Origin: Pedobacter sp. WC2423
GTDB lineage: Bacteria; Bacteroidota; Bacteroidia; Sphingobacteriales; Sphingobacteriaceae
DNA length: 64,000 bases
Assembly: GCF_040822065.1 (NCBI RefSeq)
Contig: NZ_CP162005.1
Span: 124,001 to 188,000, forward strand
Reading direction: 5' to 3'
Shown: positions 58,718 through 64,000 of the stretch, one piece after another
Layout of the letters: the number at the start of each line of letters is the position of its first letter
Position numbering within the stretch: the first letter of the stretch is position 1
Translations under genes and position numbers: made by a program
The notes under the pieces: model-generated
What the model was told of the DNA's origin: nothing
What the model saw: only the letters and a program-made list of their open reading frames with translations
Databases searched by the model: none

Positions 58718-61684
58718 ATGGCTTTCAACGAACTCAATAGTGTAGAATATTACATCATCAGTCAGCTCTCAGGAGTTAACTTGAATACTACACAATTTCA
58801 AGAACCCAAGGTAAGCTATGGTTTACAGTGGCAGTATAAATCTGCAGCCGACTTACATCGCTCTGTAAACGAGGTTTTATTAGAGATGGAATTAAAAGAG
58901 GCTTTAATTCGTTTAAATCCAGAGATTCATGCCAAGCCAGAGCTTGCTGATGAAGTAATTTACAAACTAAGGGCAATTTTAATCTCAGTTAATCATACCG
59001 GCTTGGTAAAAGCAAATGAAGAATTTTTTAAATGGCTAGGCGGGGATAAAACAATGCCTTTCGGAGAAAATAATCGACATGTACCCATCAGAATTTTCGA
59101 CTTCGAAAACCTAAATCAAAATACATATATCGTTACCAACCAGTTTCGCATTCATCATCGCGAAACAAAAATACCTGATATTGTACTATGTATCAATGGA
59201 ATCCCAGTTGTGGTTGGTGAGGCAAAGACACCCATACGCCCAAGTGTAAGTTGGTTAGATGGTGCTTACGAAATTCACGAGGTGTACGAAAACTCAGTTC
59301 CTCAATTGTTTGTGCCAAACATACTATCTTTTGCAACAGAAGGTAAAACGTTGTATTACGGAGGTATCCGCTGCCCTTTAGATTTTTGGGCGCCTTGGCG
59401 CTTAGAAGATGAAGATGATGCTTTGGCTCGTAGGTTAGGATTGGGAGAAATAGGTAAAGAGATGGGTGATTTATTACATCCAGCTCGTTTGTTAGATATT
59501 TTACAAAATTTCTCTTTGTTTACCACTAACAATAAGAAACAACGTAGCAAGGTAATCCCTCGGTTTCAACAATACGAAGGTGCTAACAAAATTGTTGATC
59601 GCGTAAAAGAAGGACGTGTTAAAAAAGGCTTAATCTGGCATTTCCAAGGCTCTGGTAAGTCCTTATTAATGGTTTTTGCTGCACAAAAGCTAAGGAGGGC
59701 TGCCGAATTAAAGAGCCCAACCGTTATTGTACTCGTAGATCGCACAGATTTAGATACCCAAATTTCAGGCACCTTTAATGCGTCAGACATTCCTAATGTT
59801 GAAGCCACAGAAAGCATTAAAGATTTACAAAGAATGTTGGAGCAAGATACTCGGAAAATCATCATCTCGATGATACACAAGTTTCGGGATGCAAAACCCA
59901 ACATGAATACCCGTGATAACATCATCGTGCTGGTTGATGAAGCCCATCGTACACAAGAGGGAGATTTGGGACGTCAAATGCGAGCCGCCTTACCCAATGC
60001 ATTTTTATTTGGTTTAACAGGGACGCCTGTAAACAAAGCAGATAAAAACACTTTTTGGGCTTTTGGTTCCGATGAAGATGAAGGCGGCTATTTATCCCGT
60101 TATACTTTTCAAGATTCTATTCGTGACGGGGCTACTCTTCCTCTTCATTTTGAACCTCGTTTAATTGATGTTCATGTAGATAAGGAAACCATAGATCAGC
60201 TTTTTGGTGAATTTAAGGAAGAAGCTGCATTAACGGATGAAGAAGCAGATGCATTGAACAAAAAATCTGCGAAGATGGCTGCCTTTTTAAAATCACCAGA
60301 AAGAATAGCAAAAATAGTGAACGATATTGCTACGCATTTTAAGGATAAAGTTGCACCACATGGTTTTAAAGCTATGATTGTAACGCCAGACCGATTTGCA
60401 TGTACACTTTATAAAGAAGAGTTAGATAAATATTTCTCTTCAGAAGTTAGTAAAATAGTGATTTCTACTACTGCAAATGATACTTTGGAGTTTAAAGAAA
60501 AATGGGGAATAAATAAATCACAGCAAGAAAGGATAGTGGATGAGTATAATGATCCACTTTCTGATTTACAATTTTTAATTGTTACTGCTAAACTATTAAC
60601 AGGTTTTGATGCACCAATTTTGCAAACGATGTACTTAGATAAGTCGATCAAAGACCATACACTATTGCAGGCAATTTGCAGAACCAATCGTTTATTTCCC
60701 AATAAAACCTATGGTAGGATTGTCGACTATTTTGGAGTATTTGATGATGCTGCTAAAGCGTTGGAGTTTGATGAGACATCAGTTAAGCAAATTATCACCA
60801 ATTTATCTGAACTAAGGGCACAGTTGCCACAAGCAGTAAAAAATACGTTAATACACTTTGATGGGGTAGATAGAACAAAGCAAGGCTTTGAAGGATTGGA
60901 AGATGCACAAAACGCTATTAAAACAGTCGAGAAAAAAGACGCTTTTGCTGCAGATTATAAATTCTTAAGTAAACTATGGGAATCACTTTCTCCTGATAAT
61001 ATTTTGGGGCTTTACCAAGCAGATTACAAATGGCTATCTCAAGTATATGAGTCGGTACGTCCAGCTTCAGATAATATTGGCAAATTATTATGGATGACCT
61101 TAGGGGCACAAACCACTAAATTGATTCATGATAATATACACGTAGGTGATATACATAATTTAGATGAGTTTATTTTAGATGCTGATGTAATTGAGGATAT
61201 TTTCAATAACCCAGATCCTAAGAACGCTAAGAAACTAGAAAAATTACTGGTTAACAGATTCAAGAAACATACAGGCGATCCAAAGTTTAGAAAACTTAGT
61301 GAGCTATTAGAAGAACTGAGAGACAGGGCAGAAAAAGGATTGATAACTTCGATTGAGTTTGTAAAGGAACTTTGTAAAATAGCGAAAGAAACTGTTCAAG
61401 CAGAAAAAGATTTAGCAGACGCTTACCAAGAAAAATCCCCAAAAGCCGCATTAACAGAATTGTTTGTTGAATTAAAAACAGAACAAACACCTGCCGTTGT
61501 AGAACGTATTGTAGCTGATATTGATGCTATTGTTAGGGTGGTTAGTTTTCCTGGTTGGCAAAAAACAACTTCAGGAGAAAGAGAAGTACAGAAATCACTT
61601 AGGCAAGCATTATTAAAATATCAATTGCACAAAGACCAAATTTTATTTGATAGGGCTTATAGTTATATAAAAGAATATTATTGA
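58718..61684 (+). CDS. hsdR: Type I restriction-modification restriction subunit
   Basis: This 988-residue restriction subunit has an N-terminal PD-(D/E)xK nuclease: D154 in PDIVLC, E168-A-K170 in VVGEAKTP. The SF2 translocase follows: Walker A QGSGKSL at 310-316, DEAH at 407-410, and LFGLTGTPVNK. The C-terminal helical part is typical. It completes a type I system with HsdM and HsdS, cleaving DNA after ATP-driven translocation. Unusually it is separated from hsdS by three ATPase genes, 8.4 kb away. Confidence 0.93.
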   Translation: MAFNELNSVEYYIISQLSGVNLNTTQFQEPKVSYGLQWQYKSAADLHRSVNEVLLEMELKEALIRLNPEIHAKPELADEVIYKLRAILISVNHTGLVKANEEFFKWLGGDKTMPFGENNRHVPIRIFDFENLNQNTYIVTNQFRIHHRETKIPDIVLCINGIPVVVGEAKTPIRPSVSWLDGAYEIHEVYENSVPQLFVPNILSFATEGKTLYYGGIRCPLDFWAPWRLEDEDDALARRLGLGEIGKEMGDLLHPARLLDILQNFSLFTTNNKKQRSKVIPRFQQYEGANKIVDRVKEGRVKKGLIWHFQGSGKSLLMVFAAQKLRRAAELKSPTVIVLVDRTDLDTQISGTFNASDIPNVEATESIKDLQRMLEQDTRKIIISMIHKFRDAKPNMNTRDNIIVLVDEAHRTQEGDLGRQMRAALPNAFLFGLTGTPVNKADKNTFWAFGSDEDEGGYLSRYTFQDSIRDGATLPLHFEPRLIDVHVDKETIDQLFGEFKEEAALTDEEADALNKKSAKMAAFLKSPERIAKIVNDIATHFKDKVAPHGFKAMIVTPDRFACTLYKEELDKYFSSEVSKIVISTTANDTLEFKEKWGINKSQQERIVDEYNDPLSDLQFLIVTAKLLTGFDAPILQTMYLDKSIKDHTLLQAICRTNRLFPNKTYGRIVDYFGVFDDAAKALEFDETSVKQIITNLSELRAQLPQAVKNTLIHFDGVDRTKQGFEGLEDAQNAIKTVEKKDAFAADYKFLSKLWESLSPDNILGLYQADYKWLSQVYESVRPASDNIGKLLWMTLGAQTTKLIHDNIHVGDIHNLDEFILDADVIEDIFNNPDPKNAKKLEKLLVNRFKKHTGDPKFRKLSELLEELRDRAEKGLITSIEFVKELCKIAKETVQAEKDLADAYQEKSPKAALTELFVELKTEQTPAVVERIVADIDAIVRVVSFPGWQKTTSGEREVQKSLRQALLKYQLHKDQILFDRAYSYIKEYY

Positions 61685-61691
61685 AAATTAA

Positions 61692-61912
61692 CAATCATCA
61701 TATAACGAGGATTTGGCTTTAACATTAGAAAGCAAAAAGACGAAATTCAGTCTAGATAATTTCCAATATTTGGAAGTCAAGCTTAATCTCAATGAAAAGC
61801 AAATTAGGAGAGTTTTTAACGACTTGAAAATTTTAAACCTATAGCAGAAGAGCGTTTACAACGTTTGTTTCTTTATGAAAAATATAAAGAGTGGTACAAA
61901 ATTTTATTGTAA
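61692..61912 (+). pseudogene. HipA-family toxin fragment, C-terminal end, frameshifted
   Basis: An open frame from about 61692 codes for YNEDLALTLESKKTKFSLDN and LNLNEKQIRRVF, then stops at TAG 61842-61844 region; the continuation in another frame (FKPIAEERLQRLFLYEKYK) ends at TAA 61910-61912. This matches the C-terminal tail of HipA-type Ser/Thr kinase toxins. The kinase domain is missing and the frame is broken, so it is dead. It marks the right end of the island just inside the second attachment repeat. Confidence 0.65.
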
Positions 61913-62013
61913 GAAAGATATCGAGCTTATTTAAAAATAAGTGATTTTTTAAATTCTGTACCGAATTTGTACCTTAAGTACCCTAACTATTTATCAATCA
62001 GTATAACTTTACT

Positions 62014-62031
62014 TTTTGTATCGGTAAATAA
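62014..62031 (+). other. Right attachment site (attR), duplicate of the mnmE end
   Basis: TTTTGTATCGGTAAATAA codes in frame for FCIGK-stop, as does the last 18 bases of mnmE (40909-40926). The two differ at only two bases, both at third codon positions. This is what is left when an island integrates into mnmE. The gap from 61685 to 62161 otherwise holds the HipA remnant and A/T-rich sequence. Confidence 0.75.
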
Positions 62032-62161
62032 GCTTGCTTGTTTAATTGTTACAGTACTATTTCTTTTTGATTAACGCCTTTGTAGGGTAAAATCAATATA
62101 AGATGATTTTAGTTTTTGTTATAAATTTTGTATTTTTACTTAACAATTAGAGGTTAGAAAT

Positions 62162-62425
62162 ATGTCGGATTTTGAGCTTGAAACTAAGCATGAAAAATAT
62201 CTTCTTACCATAAAGAATCTCAGAGCTAAAAACTTCAGCAATGATCTTCCATTTCTTATTCTTTCGGAAAAACTTCCAGAAGGGCAGGTATATAAGGAAT
62301 TCGCTGACGGTCGTATTGAAATTCAGGAAATAGCATCTGCTGGTAAGAAATTTCGTACCCGTGTTATAAAGGTTCTTAAAGGATTGCAGGCTGACAACGT
62401 CCGCAAAGCTTATGGATTACTCTAA
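62162..62425 (+). CDS. Small protein upstream of zeta toxin remnant
   Basis: This 87-residue cytoplasmic protein has no signal peptide. It starts MSDFELETKHEKYLLTI and ends with a basic helical region (VIKVLKGLQADNVRKAYGLL). It overlaps the start of the broken zeta-toxin gene by 14 bases. Short proteins in this place are the usual partners of zeta-type kinases in Bacteroidota, so an antitoxin role is likely but not proven. It is intact although the toxin is broken, which fits its being harmless alone. Confidence 0.6.
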   Translation: MSDFELETKHEKYLLTIKNLRAKNFSNDLPFLILSEKLPEGQVYKEFADGRIEIQEIASAGKKFRTRVIKVLKGLQADNVRKAYGLL

Positions 62426-63060
62426 GCCAACACTTCTAGTTATCTGGTCCAAAAGGTGCTGGTAAGTCGACACACATTCAAACTATGTTACCCGATGCTT
62501 TTGAAGGGATATTTTCCTTTGATAGGGATAATACTAGGGTGGCTTTTGAATCAGAATTAGAATCACAAGGTCTTTCAGAAACTATAGTAGTTGCTGGTGC
62601 TACCCGTATGATGGAAGAAAAGCTTTTTGAAGAAATGAAAAAAGCTATAGTGGTGAAAGAGCATTTTGTTCTGGAAACACCATTATCTCATCCTGATTAT
62701 TGGAGATATATCGATATGTTTGAAACTGCTGGATATCAGGTTCAGCTTAATTATCTTTGTTTAGATAAAGTAGGGGATTGTATTGGTCGGGTTGAGTAAA
62801 GAGTTCTTGAAGGTGGGCATGTTGTTAGACCAGATACCATTAAAGAAGTCTTTAATGATAACCTTTTGCATATTAATACACAGTACCAAACATTTCAAAG
62901 GCTAGAGCTGTATGATGGAATGTTAGTGCCAACCTTACTTTGTAGCTTAGAAGATAATATCATTGAGTACGTTTCTCCAAAAGCGCTAAAGAAGACCTGG
63001 ATCAAAAAAGGGCTGCCATTATTATATACTCGACTTAAATCTTTTTCAGAAGGAGAATAA
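62412..63060 (+). pseudogene. Zeta toxin family kinase, frameshifted and with an in-frame stop
   Basis: The gene starts at ATG 62412 (MDYSKPTLLVI). A frameshift just before the P-loop (GPKGAGKST, about 62448-62474) breaks it, and a TAA at about 62797-62799 interrupts the reading frame in front of RVLEGGHVVRPDTI. The rest runs on to TAA 63058-63060. Repaired, the protein is about 215 residues and matches zeta-type kinases, which phosphorylate UDP-N-acetylglucosamine and stop cell-wall synthesis. Residues FSFDRDNTR and GGHVVR are typical. Two separate lesions show that it has been inactive for some time. Confidence 0.75.
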
Positions 63061-63138
63061 CGTATTTGAGATCAGTAGTTCACGTTATTAAATGAGCAAG
63101 CCTAGTTAATAATTTATTGTTATTTTTGTCATAACGGA

Positions 63139-63357
63139 GTGGATAATTTTGATTTTATCTTGCTTAGTTATTATACTGATAATTTTCCGTACGCAGGAAC
63201 CTGCATCGGATTGGATGAGATGACCAGAATTGTGTTCAGCAGATTAGGCAGCGAACGGATTGATTATAAATTGACACCTGAATATTATGTTGCCGGCGAT
63301 AACAAAATGGTAGCTTATGGAACATACACAGGAACATATAAAAAAACAGGAAATTAA
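63139..63357 (+). pseudogene. NTF2/SnoaL-like domain fragment
   Basis: The 72-residue frame contains FPYAGTCIGLDEMTRIVFSR and YYVAGDNKMVAYGTYTGTYK, the pattern of SnoaL-like/NTF2-fold proteins. The N-terminal helix is missing and the C-terminal third ends within about 20 bases of the IS21-type terminal sequence at 63376, so insertion probably removed it. The initiation codon (GTG 63139) is not convincing. It is a truncated remnant. Confidence 0.6.
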
Positions 63358-63382
63358 CATCAGGGAATTTATTGGTGTAATC

Positions 63383-63454
63383 GGTAAATAGCAATGCACA
63401 GAAAATGGCAAATAAGAATGCACAACTTTTGGCAACAATAGTGCACAGTTTTAC
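63383..63454. repeat. Three 24-bp tandem terminal repeats of the IS21 end
   Basis: Units at 63383-63406, 63407-63430 and 63431-63454 share GGCAAATAnnAnTGCACA and an A/T-rich end. Multiple terminal repeats of this kind are the transposase-binding sites of IS21-family elements. Confidence 0.8.
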
Positions 63455-63472
63455 AAAAGTATATATCCCAGT

Positions 63473-64000
63473 TTAAGTTTCAAAAATAGTTTTTCTATTC
63501 TCCATTCTGTAGCTTTTTCCAGCGAGGTTAATGACTTCACATCTGAAGAGTAAGCGATCAAGTAATGCGGTTGCCAGCACTTCGTCATCAAGCATTTTAG
63601 CCCAATCTGCAGGCATCTTATTGGTGGTAATAATAAATGAAGTATTCTCATACAATTGATTGATAAAGTTGAACAGATTAATTGCCTGGGCTTTTTCTAC
63701 CGGAAAGAGCATAATATCATCAATGATAATTAGATTGGCCTTGGCGAGCCTCTTATAATCTGCCATTGCAGCTCTGGAAAAGTCCTTCATGCGAAGTATA
63801 TTCAGGATATCATCCATTGTTCTGAAATAAGCTTTATAGCCTTTTTCTATTGCCTGTGCACAAAGTCCGGCTGCAAAAAAAGTCTTTCCTACCCCTGAAG
63901 GGCCGAGCAACATAATATTATAGATTTGATCCAGCCAGTCCATTTCCTTCAACGTATTTATTTTTTGCAGAGAGAGCCCGTTTTGATCCCGTATTTCATA
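63473..64000 (-). CDS. istB: IS21-family helper ATPase IstB (partial)
   Basis: This AAA+ ATPase assists the IstA transposase in target choice. The visible 175 residues contain Walker A GPSGVGKT, Walker B LIIIDDIMLF and the C-terminal TALLDRLLFRCEVINLAGKSYRM, typical of IstB (about 245 residues when complete). The frame is open past the right edge of the window: 16 further codons, starting YEIRDQNGLSLQ, precede the TTG at 63952. The start codon lies outside the window. Confidence 0.9.
   Translation of the reverse strand, partial: YEIRDQNGLSLQKINTLKEMDWLDQIYNIMLLGPSGVGKTFFAAGLCAQAIEKGYKAYFRTMDDILNILRMKDFSRAAMADYKRLAKANLIIIDDIMLFPVEKAQAINLFNFINQLYENTSFIITTNKMPADWAKMLDDEVLATALLDRLLFRCEVINLAGKSYRMENRKTIFET

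Larger units (their letters stand above)
40909..62031. mobile_element. Genomic island integrated at mnmE, carrying a restriction/defence operon
   Basis: About 21.1 kb lie between the two 18-bp attachment repeats. The content is wholly accessory: excisionase-like remnant, XRE regulators, a frameshifted gene, a ten-gene defence operon and a HipA remnant. The DNA appears richer in A/T than the chromosome to the left. No integrase, relaxase or conjugation gene is visible, so the island is probably non-autonomous or decayed. Right of the second repeat more accessory debris follows, which may come from earlier insertions at the same site. Confidence 0.7.
63376..64000 (-). mobile_element. IS21-family insertion sequence, one end (partial)
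   Basis: The istB gene on the minus strand and the terminal tandem repeats at 63383-63454 identify an IS21-type element. The end probably begins with TGTAATCGG at 63376, starting with the TG typical for this family. The rest of the element, with istA, lies beyond the right edge of the window. It interrupts or borders the NTF2-like fragment. Confidence 0.8.

Noticed and set aside
42599-61684. BREX, DISARM or Zorya system
   Set aside because: There is no PglZ, BrxC/BrxL, DrmA/DrmB or ZorAB-type protein. The core genes are type I R-M with GmrSD-like, sacsin-like and helicase partners.
40927-62161. tRNA gene as integration site
   Set aside because: I could find no tRNA cloverleaf near either end; the repeated sequence is the mnmE coding end.
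63376-63390. Sequence GTAATCGGTAAATAGC resembling the right attachment site GTATCGGTAAATAAGC
   Set aside because: It lies in the terminus and repeats of the IS21-type element and has an extra base in the core, so the likeness is probably chance.

Overview
This window looks like a chromosome segment of a Bacteroidota bacterium of the family Sphingobacteriaceae, probably Pedobacter or a close relative. The supporting signs are -7 promoter elements of the TAnnTTTG type upstream of several genes (6119, 29469, 34097, 39520), a TonB-dependent receptor with an STN domain, a secreted Fe/Mn superoxide dismutase, paired SCO proteins, a CbpA/CbpM pair, and a general lack of strong Shine-Dalgarno sequences. 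The genus is an inference.

Positions 1-40926 are mostly housekeeping chromosome. In order they hold the tail of an MFS transporter and a gluconate kinase; two small secreted proteins; an NtrC-type response regulator; the RNase P RNA (minus strand, 4553-4936); a SCO/cytochrome c pair; FabH; a second SCO cluster with a PepSY membrane protein; secreted SOD, pyruvate oxidase PoxB and a 2-hydroxyacid dehydrogenase; CbpM/DnaJ; a LacI-type regulator; phosphoglucomutase; aspartate kinase and LysA; a PD40 lipoprotein; an ion channel; a TonB receptor; acyl-CoA dehydrogenase; FolB; a GlcD-like oxidase; a thioesterase; Hsp20; an arginine block (arginine decarboxylase, arginase, ArgS); dGTPase; an AI-2E family permease and MnmE.

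Three intergenic regions (21116-21194, 27594-27676, 32424-32506) each carry a long hairpin. The 26-28 bp arms differ completely between copies, but the 27-nt apical part is nearly identical, contains its own small stem with a compensatory base-pair change, and always has the same orientation relative to the gene upstream. I do not know a named family that matches.

Positions 40909-62031 look like a genomic island in the 3' end of mnmE, the site used by SGI1-type islands. The last 18 bp of mnmE (codons FCIGK-stop) recur at 62014-62031 with two synonymous differences. Just inside the left end are five GAAACA repeats at exact 10-bp spacing, a truncated zinc-ribbon excisionase-like gene, an XRE regulator, a small membrane protein and a frameshifted gene. 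No integrase is visible. The cargo is one tightly packed operon, 42599-61684: an XRE controller, HsdM, a DUF262/HNH (GmrSD-like) protein, a DNA methyltransferase fused to an AlbA_2 domain, a second HsdM, HsdS, a GHKL ATPase with a PD-(D/E)xK-like end, a 1538-residue sacsin-like ATPase, an SF1 helicase and HsdR. It reads as a type I restriction-modification system with two extra modules built in, and is the best candidate for an undescribed composite defence system.

From about 61.7 kb to the end the sequence is a graveyard of accessory genes: a frameshifted HipA tail, a small gene followed by a broken zeta-toxin gene, a truncated NTF2/SnoaL-like gene, and the end of an IS21-family element whose istB gene runs off the window.
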